A stretch of DNA of 64,000 nt, from contig CM056550.1 in the NCBI GenBank assembly GCA_029721515.1, positions 13,924,406-13,988,405 of the forward strand, read 5' to 3'. The first letter of the stretch is position 1; every line of letters starts with the position of its first letter. The stretch comes from Synanceia verrucosa (Eukaryota > Chordata > Actinopteri > Perciformes > Synanceiidae). Below, in pieces: positions 26,901-37,055 of the stretch. The notes below the pieces were generated by a model. That model worked only from the letters and a program-made list of their open reading frames with translations, was not told where the DNA came from and did not search any database. The position numbers and the translations under genes are program-made.

Positions 26901-27075
26901 GAGCCGTGCTGAGTTCAGGAACGGTGGGAATTTCCAGTTTTTGGATGTTTTCGCTGAACAGAGAGAAAGAGACATGTAAAGAGCACAGTCACTGAGAAGC
27001 TAATGTGCTACATGTTCAGTGCAAACAGGATGGTTTGTTATGTGGAAACAGCATAAAGGAGGAGCACACAACACA
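23933..27075. other. glp2r-polr3d intergenic region and polr3d promoter area
   Basis: No further gene is recognised. A stretch of interleaved TTATTA/AATAAT runs, partly self-complementary, covers about 26185-26420. A CAG run (about 26497-26516) follows. The part from about 26570 to 27075 has several CpGs and likely contains the polr3d promoter and 5' leader. The sequence ggcgggaaaa at 26583-26592 matches an E2F-type site. The exact start of transcription is not visible. Confidence 0.5.
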
Positions 27076-30000
27076 ATGAGCCACTCCGAGGAGACAGCGA
27101 ATCTTCCAGACTCCTCCGGCCTCAGCAGAGGGGCCGGGCTGGGATTTACCGCGGGCAGAGGACTCCCAGGCCGGGTCAGGAGTCTGTCCTCCCCCGCTGG
27201 ACCTGGAAGACTGACATCCCTTAGAACCAGGGACCTGACCCTGGGGGGAGTCTACAAAAAAACAAAGGTGATGAATTCACTGTATGACCCAAAATAATAT
27301 TTTAAAAAAAAGTGTCCTACATCATCATCAAATAAAACGTCTATAAATATTAGCAATATATGTCTCTATTAATATAAATACAATGTCTATAAATATTAGC
27401 AATATATGTCTCTTTAAATATAAATAAAATGTTTATAAATATTAGCAATATATGTCTCTTTAAATATAAATAAAATGTTTATAAATATTAGCAATATATG
27501 TCTCTTTAAATATAAATAAAATGTTTATAAATATTAGCAATATATGTCTCTATAAATATAAATAAAATGTCTATAAATATTAGCAATATATGTCTCTTTA
27601 AATATAAATAAAATGTCTATAAATATTAGCAATATATGTCTCTATAAATATAAATAAAATGTTTCTAAATATTAGCAATATATGTCTCTATAAATATAAA
27701 TAAAATGTTTATAAATATTAGCAATATATGTCTCTATTAATATAAATAAAATGTTTCTAAATATTAGCAATATATGTCTCTTTAAATATAAATAAAATGT
27801 TTCTAAATATTAGCAATATATGTCTCTTTAAATATAAATAAAATGTTTCTAAATATTAGCAATATATGTCTATAAATATAAATAAAATGTTTATAAATAT
27901 TAGCAATATATGTCTCTTTAAATATAAATAAAATGTTTATAAATATTAGCAATATATGTCTCTATAAATATAAATAAAATGTTTATAAATATTAGCAATA
28001 TATGTCTCTTTAAATATAAATAAAATGTCTATAAATATTAGCAATATATGTCTCTATAAATATAAATAAAATGTCTATAAATATTAGCAAATATGTCTCT
28101 TTAAATATAAATAAAATGTTTCTAAATATTAGCAATATATGTCTCTATAAATATAAATAAAATGTCTATAAATATTAGCAATATATGTCTCTATAAATAT
28201 AAATAAAATGTTTATAAATATTAGCAATATATGTCTCTATAAATATAAACAAAATGTTTATAAATATTAGCAAATATGTCTCTTTAAATATAAACAAAAT
28301 GTTTATAAATATTAGCAATATATGTCTCTATAAATATAAATAAAATGTCTATAAATATTAGCAAATATGTTTCTATTGATATAAATAAAATGTTTATAAA
28401 TATTAGCAATATATGTCTCTATAAATATAAATAAAATGTTTATAAATATTAGCAATATGTGTCTCTATTAATATAAATAAAATGTTTATAAATATTAGCA
28501 ATATATGTCTCTATTAATATAAATAAAATGTCTATAAATATTAGCAATATATGTCTCTATAAATATAAATAAAATGTTTATAAATATTAGCAATATGTGT
28601 CTCTATTAATATAAATAAAATGTCTATAAATATTAGCAATATATGTCTCTATAAATATAAATAAAATGTCTATAAATATTAGTAATATTCCCCCATAATT
28701 CCTGAGTGTTAAAAATAATCCTCATCTTCTCCATAATGTCTGACAAAAACACAAAAGTAATTATTTATCATACACATATTTTGGTGTGTGTATTTCTCCA
28801 TTGAATGGACATTTTGATATTTTACAGTATTTTTTTAGTACTTTACTGTCAACAAAAGATGAAAAAACTGAAAATTTTTACAATGATTTTTTTTTTGACA
28901 AAAATATTTTACAGCGTTAAACCAGTGTCTCGTTAAGGTTTCTTCATACACTCAATGCTATAAACTATACACTGTGTTAATTATTGTTTATTTATTGAAC
29001 AAAGCTCTGGTGACTTCAATAAATCTGATCGCTCCACTGATTTATGTAGAATTTTCAGTCCTCATCACATGAGTGAGTGTCTTTTAGAGAACGATGAAGG
29101 TTAGTGATTTTGTTTCGAGTCCACTGGAGTCCTGTGGCACACTGATGTGTAGCTGAAGGCTAATAAAGCATCTGTCCAGCCTGCTGGATGATGCACAGAG
29201 ACCATCAGTTTAGTCCTTTTATGCTGGATTAAAACCATAAAGTGATGCTGTTTACACTCTTCCTTCTTATCTGTCTCGCATGTTAAACATGTCATTTATT
29301 TGAGTCCCTATAAAGAAATACTGTGTGTTAACTCCGTCACATGTCGTGTTTTCACAGAAAAACTTTGAACCAAACGTCCACGCTGTGAGGAAAAACAAAG
29401 ACGAGTGAGTGGCCGTCAGTGAGATGATTCCAGCCTCCTGTTTAATAATGAACGTTAGTGTGTGACACCCATGAACGCCATGACTGACTCTTCCTCAGGC
29501 TGAAGGAGGAGATCCACGTGGCCCCGAAAAAAGAGAGAAGAGAGAGGAGGAGGGAGGTCAGAGGGAGGAGGAGAGAGAGGCCTCAGACCATCCAGTGTCA
29601 CTCCATCTTTGAGCAGGGTCCTGCCGACACCATTCGCAAAATAGGTGCTCACTTCCTGTCTTCAGTGGTCACTCACACCAGAGGTTAGTTCAACAGGTGC
29701 TTTAACTTCCTGTTTCTCTGCTCAGGCTGGCGTGGCGCTACAGACCTGCAGGACTCCACCTCCTCTCCTGTGTCTAAACTGGTGAAGAAAGAGAGGAAGG
29801 ACTCAGAGGAGGAGGACGAGGGAGATATACTGAGGAAACTACAGAGGGACGATGTGAGGACGCTCTGCTCGCTGCTGTGCTTTGAATGATAAAGTCACAT
29901 GTTTTAAACAGCAGGCAGGTGCCCACATGAACACATGATTAACTACAGCAGTCTGGCTTCTTCACAGTTTGTCTTGTTGTCACTCACAAATCATGATCAC

Positions 30001-31695
30001 TGATTTGATTATTCTATATACTGTAAATGAAGATGCACAACACTAGTGCTTGAAATTGGATAATAATAATGATGTGAAGAAAAAAAATGGCAGAAGCGCT
30101 ACTGGTGTCTCTCAAACCACAGGTGCACTTGGAAGGGAACAATACTCGAAGGAACGATGGAAAAATGGGGCCAAAAAAAAGTAAAAACCCTTTAATAAAA
30201 TGGTCTTTTAATGATTCCTAGCCCATTTTATTAAAGACTTTTTACTTTTTCAAACCAACTTGAGTGCCTGGACCTGGGTTTTTTTATGCTTTTTGCCTGA
30301 TCTTTCTATGTTTCCTTCAAATAGTAATAATGTGTTCATACAGGAGTCTGACATGTTGTTTCCTGCCTCATCTGCTATATTCCAGGAACATAGTCTGCTT
30401 TTAGACAACGTTCATCGTCGGTTCTAACTGATGCTATATGTTGCTGCTTCAGTTCATAGATGATCCAGGTCTGAGGAACGATGCCAAGCTGAAACCCACC
30501 CAGCTGCCTCTGTGTCAGCCCACGAGCTTCAGTAAAAGTGAGCACCACCAACATGTCTGTTAGCAAGGAGCTCTTTTCATTCAGGACACTTTTAACCATT
30601 TACTGCAGCCTTTTTGGCGGTGCATTCACTGCCTGTCCCTGAGTTCAGAGAAACTTATGACTCAGTGCTGATACAGGAACAGGCTCGGGAGATGTAAGGA
30701 GTTGCATGTAGCAGCATGAAGGCAGAACACTGAACACACAGTAGGTAATGTGTTGTGCTTGATATGTGGGCAGGTCCAGAGCAGCCTCCCCTGTTCAGAC
30801 CTCCGTCCTGCAGGGCAGAGCAGCCCAGAGCAGAGCAGCCATCTGTGGCAGAGCTGCTGCAGGAGCTCAGCCTGTCCGGCAGAGAGGAGCTCTTCTTCAT
30901 GCAGCTTCCTGACAGCATGCCGGGCAGGGTGTCTGGACAGAAAGACGACCCCCCTCTGGGATCTGCAGCAGAGAAGCCTGTCAAGAAGGAAGGCAAGGCT
31001 GAAGACAAGAGGCCTGCACATCTACAAGGACAAGTAAGTCCACAGGAGAAGCAGTGATGCTGAGCTGCTGCTGCCTTAGTCCAGAAATGAAATATAATAC
31101 GTCTCTATACAGTCACTTATTAACAAGCCGCGTGTCCCTTCCTGTCCTCAGGACGGCTGTCCTGTTCTGTCGCAGCTCCCAGAAGGATTTTTGGGTAAAC
31201 TGCAGATCAGGAAGTCGGGCAAAGTGGAGCTGAAGCTGGGTCACATAGTGATGGACGTCTCTGAGGGAGCGGCCTTCTCCTTCCTGCAGGTACTGTGAAA
31301 TAAAGTATCAGAGCTTTAAAGACACTTTACCTGGACTCTCTCTTCCTCACTGAGTTCACTGCTCTTCATCATTTTGAACAGGAGTGAAGAATTTAAACTG
31401 AATTCTCCTTTTTAGACTCAAATTTGATTTGTAATACATCTGTTAAGCTCTGTATGTACAATACATTTAAAAGTCTAACTTTAAACGCTGTTCCCAGGTT
31501 CTGTTCATTTCACTCTTCATCCTGAATCCGTCCGTCTTTTTTTAACCTCTGCAGCAGTTGGTGTCGGTGCGTCTCTCTGAGGGTCGAACTGGAGACATGA
31601 CGGTGTTGGGAAACATCCACCACAAGCTGGTTTTATCTCCTGACTTCCAGGCTTTACTGAAAGAAGCTGCAGCACAGCAGCAACAAGGATCCTGA
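27076..31695 (+). CDS. polr3d: RNA polymerase III subunit RPC4
   Basis: Eight exons: 27076-27267, 29358-29404, 29499-29644, 29726-29853, 30453-30537, 30774-31033, 31152-31289, 31555-31695 (378 aa; human about 398). RPC4 pairs with RPC5 (POLR3E) as the TFIIF-like part of RNA polymerase III in the nucleus, acting in transcription of tRNA and 5S genes. Diagnostic blocks are SLRTRDLTLGGVYKKT (residues 48-63), a basic Lys/Arg/Glu stretch, QCHSIFEQGPAD, FIDDPGLRND, VAELLQELSLSGREELFFMQLPD and the C-terminal RPC4 core from residue 287 on (GKLQIRKSGKVELKLG, EGAAFSFLQ, MTVLGNIHHKLV). The chosen ATG (27076) starts MSHSEE, matching the short acidic family N-terminus; an in-frame upstream start at 27019 seems less likely. 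Exon 8 has a tandem CAGCAG acceptor; the second choice would drop one Gln. It is convergent with tfam. Confidence 0.93.
27331..28690. repeat. 46-bp minisatellite in polr3d intron 1
   Basis: About 29 head-to-tail copies of an A/T-rich 46-bp unit containing tataaatattagcaatat and atgtctct. Units differ at a few fixed positions: tttaaa/tataaa/tattaa after gtctc, and gtttat/gtctat/gtttct in the middle. A few copies lack 2 bp (for example near 28090, 28270 and 28360). It fills most of the first 1.4 kb of intron 1, starting 64 bp after the exon 1 donor. Confidence 0.96.
30175..30250. repeat. Imperfect inverted repeat in polr3d intron 4
   Basis: Left arm 30175-30203 and right arm 30222-30250 are near-complementary over about 29 bp, both containing the tttaataaaatgg core, with an 18-bp spacer. 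It would fold as a hairpin in RNA or single-stranded DNA. It may be the remnant of a small palindromic transposon. Confidence 0.7.
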
Positions 31696-32128
31696 TCTGC
31701 TCTCAGGGGACAGGAAGTACCTGTCTATCAGACAGGAAATCTAATGTACAGTCACCATACCTGTGCTTTGATCTTTAAGGCAGCTACCTGTGTGCAGGAT
31801 ATCCTCAGTAACCTGTTTTCATATGATATAGTTGAGTACATTTCTAACATCCTGTGGCAGCAAAACACAGTCAGCACTGATCACACCTTTATATTACACG
31901 TGTGACTTGTTATAAAGCTCAAAACAGCCCAGCTACATGGAGGACATTCATCCCTGACATCAGACACGTCTCTGGGTTGTCATCATGTTCTGAGAGTGAC
32001 TCTATTTGAAGCTCACAGACGCTTTGATAACTGAATTTTCATGTTTTAATTTAACAGTGTGACAGTGAACTCCTTTATTAATTGCCCCAGGCTTGCCTCT
32101 CAGCATGACTGCACTGATTGCTCCATAA

Positions 32129-32130
<2 letters not shown>

Positions 32131-32167
<37 letters not shown>
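32131..32167. repeat. (AT)n microsatellite
   Basis: Uninterrupted AT dinucleotides over roughly 36 bp in the region 3' to polr3d. Confidence 0.95.
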
Positions 32168-32176
<9 letters not shown>

Positions 32177-32329
32177 AATGATCGTTTCCAGCAGATGGCA
32201 GCTCCACCAGGATTTACTCAGAACTGGAGCAGCTTTCCTCTGTTTTGGTCATAAAAAGCCTCCTTTCTGAGGAGCTCTGTTGCTTTTCTTAAACTGGATT
32301 TTATATCATGTGCTGTTTTTTTATTATCC

Positions 32330-32460
32330 CTCGTCTGTTTTTACCTACTTTATTTTGTAATTGTTGTAAACTTGTAACGGTGTGCTAGCTTGACCAGGTC
32401 TCCTTCAAAAAAGAGATTTTAATATCAAGGGACTTCCTGGTTAAATAAAAACTAAATAAT
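32330..32460 (+). mobile_element. Retrotransposon 3'-tail fragment
   Basis: The text ttgaccaggtctccttcaa, then aagagattttaatatcaag and cttcctggttaaataaa, resembles the 3' end of dispersed fish LINE or SINE elements, which typically close with tacctggttaaataaagg. Only the tail remains; no reverse transcriptase is present. The family is not assigned. Confidence 0.5.
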
Positions 32461-33771
32461 AACCATGTTCTATAGCCATCACTACAGTTTCTGCTGGATT
32501 ATCTTTTTCTTCCAACTTTTAAAATGGTAAAAACACAGAAATCTCAGTCTTGAATGAGCTCTTTATGAAATTATCTCTTTTCTCTATTTTATTATTATTT
32601 ATGTTTTTAAGTGTTTCTATATACTGTTCCTCAGTGTTAGCTACGGGAGCATGAAAGGTGTTAAATAATTCACTCTTCAACATCTGACCTGATGTTGGCC
32701 CAATAACTAGCATTCATTGAATTTAATCAAAATGAAGAGACTCAATGTTTGTTGCTTTCAAAGCACCACAAAAAGGTCATTTTGTAGAAAGGCATATGTC
32801 ATTTTTTATTCAGTAGGTACACAACACAAACACATGGTAATGAATGGTGTCTGAATATGGCCACTCTAAATATATTCTACAAGCAAAAAGCAACTGTCAG
32901 GGTTGAAAATGTGTTCCTATATTTATCATTTCTATTCCAAACATGAACATGAGCTGAGAGAAACTATTTCAGGGTTTATTAACAGACAGTTTAACTGAGC
33001 TATAATATAAAATGTTACTTATTCCTTATTTCACAGTGGGAAGTTTCATCTGCATGGACAACAGCGACCTGCAGGGCGCCATGGTAACGTGATCTTTACA
33101 GGAAGTGGTGTCTGTAGACACACACTGTTCAGAGTGAGGCTGCTGTCAACAAAAACCCATGAAAACACCAATGGAACCAAGAATGGATTCAGTTTGTCTC
33201 TCAGTATTTTAACAGTGTTGTTAAAAAAAAGCTATTAAAAACACTTCATGGTCCTTCATCACTTTATTTCTGACTCAATCCCACAAATTGTCACTAAGGC
33301 ACAAACTGAATTAATACGCTGCTGAAAATAGTCCCCTACATTTTCACTAAAACCTACAGTGGCCAGGAAGAGACATTTAACACAGCAGAACAATAATAAT
33401 GATAATTATTATTGTTGGCTGTGTGTCTGTGGGGTGCTTTTAAAGAGGAACGGTGACAGAATAACACATTGTTGGTTTGGACTTTTCATGGATTTGTTGA
33501 CAAGACAAACAGGCATATTCTTAACATTAATACTCTTCATGAAATAGAAAAATGGGACGGAAAGAGTAACCTTTACTCTGCAGTATATTCTGGGTACACG
33601 GGTTGGTTAGAGGGCTATGAAACCTTTTAAACAGTATCTAGCATCACTTTACATCCCATTTAACTGTGTGTCTTAAGACAAATCAAAGCCATGGTGTGTA
33701 TTTGCAGAGTGAAATAAGACAATGTTTCTGCTTTCAGGGTTGATCTGGTGTCGTTTGTGCTGAATACAGCT

Positions 33772-33777
33772 TTTATT
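33772..33777 (-). terminator. Candidate tfam polyadenylation signal
   Basis: On the minus strand this reads AATAAA, 163 bp past the tfam stop codon and the first canonical signal downstream. A second lies near 32804-32809. Usage cannot be decided from sequence. Confidence 0.5.
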
Positions 33778-33939
33778 GTGAAATTCTTTTGACCTGTCTG
33801 AATTCTGTTGACACCAAAAAGCACTCAGGACAACTGATGTGGTGATTTTAAGTTTAAGAGGAAAAAAAAACAAGCAGAGAGCTTCTGTCTTCAGCTGCCG
33901 TGAACTGTTTCCCCGCTCGGCTCTCGTCATAAACACACC

Positions 33940-34790
33940 TTATATCTTCTTGGTAGTCCTGACAGTTTTCACTGAGCTACTTTTCGCTGTCATCCTGCTT
34001 GTTTTTGGTTTTCCTGTGCCGCTCGCCTTCTTCACTACTTTAGCCTTCGTTGTTTCTTTCTTGTCCGCCGGTGTTTTCGCAGCAGGTCTCATCGACAGGG
34101 TCTGCTCTCGGATCAGGTCGTCTCGGCCAATCTCCATCATGTGGTCCTCCCACGACATCATCTCATTCTTGTAGCGAATTTTGTCGTCCTCGGCCAGCTG
34201 CTTGTAGACCTGAGATGGGGAACAAACAGAGGAGGTCTGAATACAGAACAACAATGATGTATCACACGTGAGCAGCAGCAGCATGAAGGCCATATAAGAA
34301 TAAAGGACATATAATGATTGACCAACATGTTTCTGATGACCGATCAGACTCCTCCAGTCCTCCAACAGTGACTTCATCTTAGCCTGAATGAACGACATGG
34401 GCAGAAACGTTATATGACGACGGCTGGTCAAAAGACACGTCCCTCCAGCCAGGGACCTCTGCTGCACGGGCTGAGATGCCTAAAAAGCTTGTCCAAGGAG
34501 AAGTGACACTCACAAATACATACAGACAACACATTTTTTTAGTCTTTTCATGCTAAGTCTCAGACACTGAGCTTTCATGATACTATGTGCAACTGATTTA
34601 GCTCCGACCACTCCAGGCAACAACATTACTACCACTGATTATGGCCAAAAACTGGACTGAGCTGTTGTCCTGGTGCCATGGTTACTGACCTGTGTGGTGG
34701 TTCCTCTGGCCTCCTCAAAATGCTCCGACATGAAAATGTTGAAGGGCGAGCGAGGACGCTTGGGCTTCCCCAGATTGTTCAACTCCTGGG

Positions 34791-34828
<38 letters not shown>

Positions 34829-36827
34829 CTGTCAGCAAAGTCAGACATCTGGATAGTTTGAATATCAAGTCTAGGATGTGTTTCTAAGCGTGCATAAATG
34901 AAAATCGATCTTGAAGCTCCCCACCCGAGGTGGTCCCTATCCCTGTATCTCCCTCACCCTCTTTTTGCGGATGGCCTTCCTCTTGGCCATCCTCTGCCTC
35001 TTCTCCAAGGCTTGCTGCTGGACCTGTGCTGGGGTCAGCTGGGCCTCGTAGCGTTGCAGGTCCAACTTAAACTGCTCCCTGTCTCGCAGAGAGGCTTCTT
35101 CAAAAGGCTACATGGGTGAAGGAGACCAACAAAAGCTCTGGTCGTGACGACTGACAGACACAACCCACATGTGGAGAGTAGGTGTGTCGCTGACATTATT
35201 TGCCATTTGCAACCACCCAGAATGTGTGCATTTAAGGCCATTTTAAAAGGTGAATAAAAGAGTATCAACTGTGGGCCTTTAACAAGTAAAGGACTGAAAT
35301 ACCTGTTTCTGCTCCGGGCTCAACGTTCTCCACTGCTGGGCGATCTTCCTGATTATATCCACTACTTTGATATCTGAGGGTAATAATTATAAAATGATCA
35401 TTAACAACAGAATGTCGACCTTCAGTCCAAGACTTACATTATGATCACCTCTACTATGAGCTACCATAAAGCCCTCTCACAGTACTTATTGTAACTAGCT
35501 GTTGTTGTCATGTCAGTGCTGCAAATATATGAAATGACCAGAAGTATCAAATGTGACCGATTACCTGGGTTGTGTCTGGTGATGACTGGCTGCTGTTGCA
35601 TCACATATCTCATGTATCCGTTCAGGGGTCTCTTTGGAGGCCCACTGGCCTGAGAGGTGAGGCATTTCACTGGGCTGAAGTATGCACCAGGAAGGACACT
35701 GGTACACCTGCAGCAGGTGAGAACACACACAAAGAGGATGGGAAGCAGAGGACTTATCAGCATCCATTATTTCTAACCTTGAGAGACTTGCTCAAGAGAA
35801 CAGAACAGACTAGTTTGAATGTCTAAGGCTGACATGATTTGGATATTTAATATATTAGATGATTGGAATCAATCAGCAACTACTTTGATAATCAAGGATT
35901 TTTTTAGTTCTTTTTTAGATAGATAAATCGACAGATATGTTATTAATCCCGAGGGAGATTTAGTAACCAACAGCATGTGTTAAAAACACAGAGCACAAAA
36001 TATTCAGACATAATTACACTAACATCCAAATAGACTAAAATATTAAATCCCACAATAGATGCTAGAAATTGTGCAAAAATTATAAAATTGTAAAAATAAA
36101 CAATAATAACACAAATTAAAAATATTTGCTAAATAAAAATCCACCATAAATGGTGGAACATTGGTAAACATATGCCAGCTTTAAATAAATAAAGTCTGTC
36201 CATAGCATTTCTTTTAATTACCTTTAATTACTACTACAGCTTACAGGACCATACTGTTATTGCCTCAGGTCATACTATATCTTAAAACTGCCAGACAGGA
36301 TTATAACACAAAGGAAATAAAACTGTACCTAACTTAACCAAACATGCATAACTGTCAACATTATGAAGCCATTTTGAACAAGTAGCCCTCTTTTCTATTA
36401 ACACACAAACATCTTATTTTATCGTTGACATTAACAGGTTAAATTCCTCACATGCAAAGCCTAACCACACTAACAGAAGGGTCTTCCTTTCTGAATTAAC
36501 TCGTCACAAACTGTTTATTCACTGACACTGTAAGCCCCTTTAGTGGGCTAATCTTTGCATTTAATCTAAGCTAATACCGATGCTACCCTTTCCCGTTAAA
36601 GTATTTCATTTTCATGACAAAAACGTGCTAAGAAAACGCGGATTATTTAAAGTGAGCAAGCTAAAGCTACCTTACTAACTCAGCTCTGGTACAGCTTCAG
36701 CTAAGCTAGCTAGTGCTGTAAAGAAACGTTAGCTTAGCTACCTTGCCAGGGTGCTTGTGCAGGAGAGAACACTGAAGGACTTAGCCAACCAGCTAACACC
36801 TGCTGTCATGAAGCTAAACGGAGCCAT
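33940..36827 (-). CDS. tfam: Mitochondrial transcription factor A
   Basis: Seven exons on the minus strand, listed from the start codon: 36742-36827, 35565-35707, 35303-35373, 34958-35107, 34690-34785, 34327-34383, 33940-34209 (290 aa; human 246). All junctions are GT-AG with matching phases. TFAM is imported into mitochondria, bends promoter DNA to recruit the mitochondrial polymerase and packages mtDNA. Residues 1 to about 45 are Ser/Arg/hydrophobic without acidic residues, as expected for a targeting peptide. HMG box 1 spans about 52-121 (PPKRPLNGYMRYV, IAQQWRTLSPEQK); a basic linker follows (RMAKRKAIRKKR); HMG box 2 spans about 154-223 (LGKPKRPRSPFNIFMSE, YKNEMMSWEDHMMEIGR). The C-terminal tail (about 224-290) is longer than in mammals and rich in Lys, Thr and Ser. 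It lies tail-to-tail with polr3d. A 42-bp tandem array starts about 230 bp upstream of its ATG. Confidence 0.94.
34795..34826. repeat. (CA)n microsatellite in tfam intron 4
   Basis: A pure CA run starts about 10 bp upstream, in transcript sense, of the exon 5 acceptor at 34785. On the transcript it is a GU tract inside the splice-acceptor region, interrupting the usual pyrimidine tract. Confidence 0.95.
35905..36140. mobile_element. Dispersed fish repeat fragment in tfam intron 1
   Basis: The text tagatagataaatcgacaga, tattaatcccgagggagatt and a following A/T-rich tail resembles a widespread fish retroposon tail in which agatagatacttt is followed by attgatcccaagggaaatt. No coding part is left. 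The family is unassigned. Confidence 0.5.
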
Positions 36828-37055
36828 GTTGGCTACTGTTTCACGTTAAAGGACGCTAACGGAATAAAAGACACACGGATAGTCCCCCACAGCGCGTTAC
36901 TTCACGCATTAGACGGTCTTCACCGCAGTAGCGCCCTTCTTTTCTCTTCCTCAGTGTTGACATGAACGAGGCTGCAAAGGCGCCTTCACACTACCCCAGT
37001 GCATTGTGGGAAATATCACCCGGATGTGCTCCGCCAGAAAACCTGCACGCGGGGT
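36828..37055 (-). promoter_or_regulatory. tfam promoter region
   Basis: This short CpG-containing segment lies between the tfam ATG and the tandem array. At 37001-37016, minus-strand ATATTTCCCACAATGC matches the TTCCCANNATGC half of the ZNF143/THAP11 (SBS) promoter motif, but the ACTACA half is degenerate. The flanking exon and intron 1 sequence (36660-36760) has repeated gctaagctagctag / cgttagcttagcta words. No TATA box is evident. Confidence 0.55.

Larger units (their letters stand above)
31696..33939. other. polr3d-tfam convergent 3' region
   Basis: No gene exons are recognised between the two stop codons. It includes an AT microsatellite (32131-32167), a LINE-tail-like repeat (32330-32460) and candidate polyadenylation signals for both genes. 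On the plus strand, AATAAA at 32445 falls inside the repeat tail. On the minus strand, AATAAA occurs at 33772-33777. The remainder is A/T-rich. Confidence 0.5.

Noticed and set aside
33839..34174. 111-codon plus-strand frame with a hydrophobic middle
   Set aside because: It is the antisense shadow of the Lys/Thr-rich last exon of tfam.
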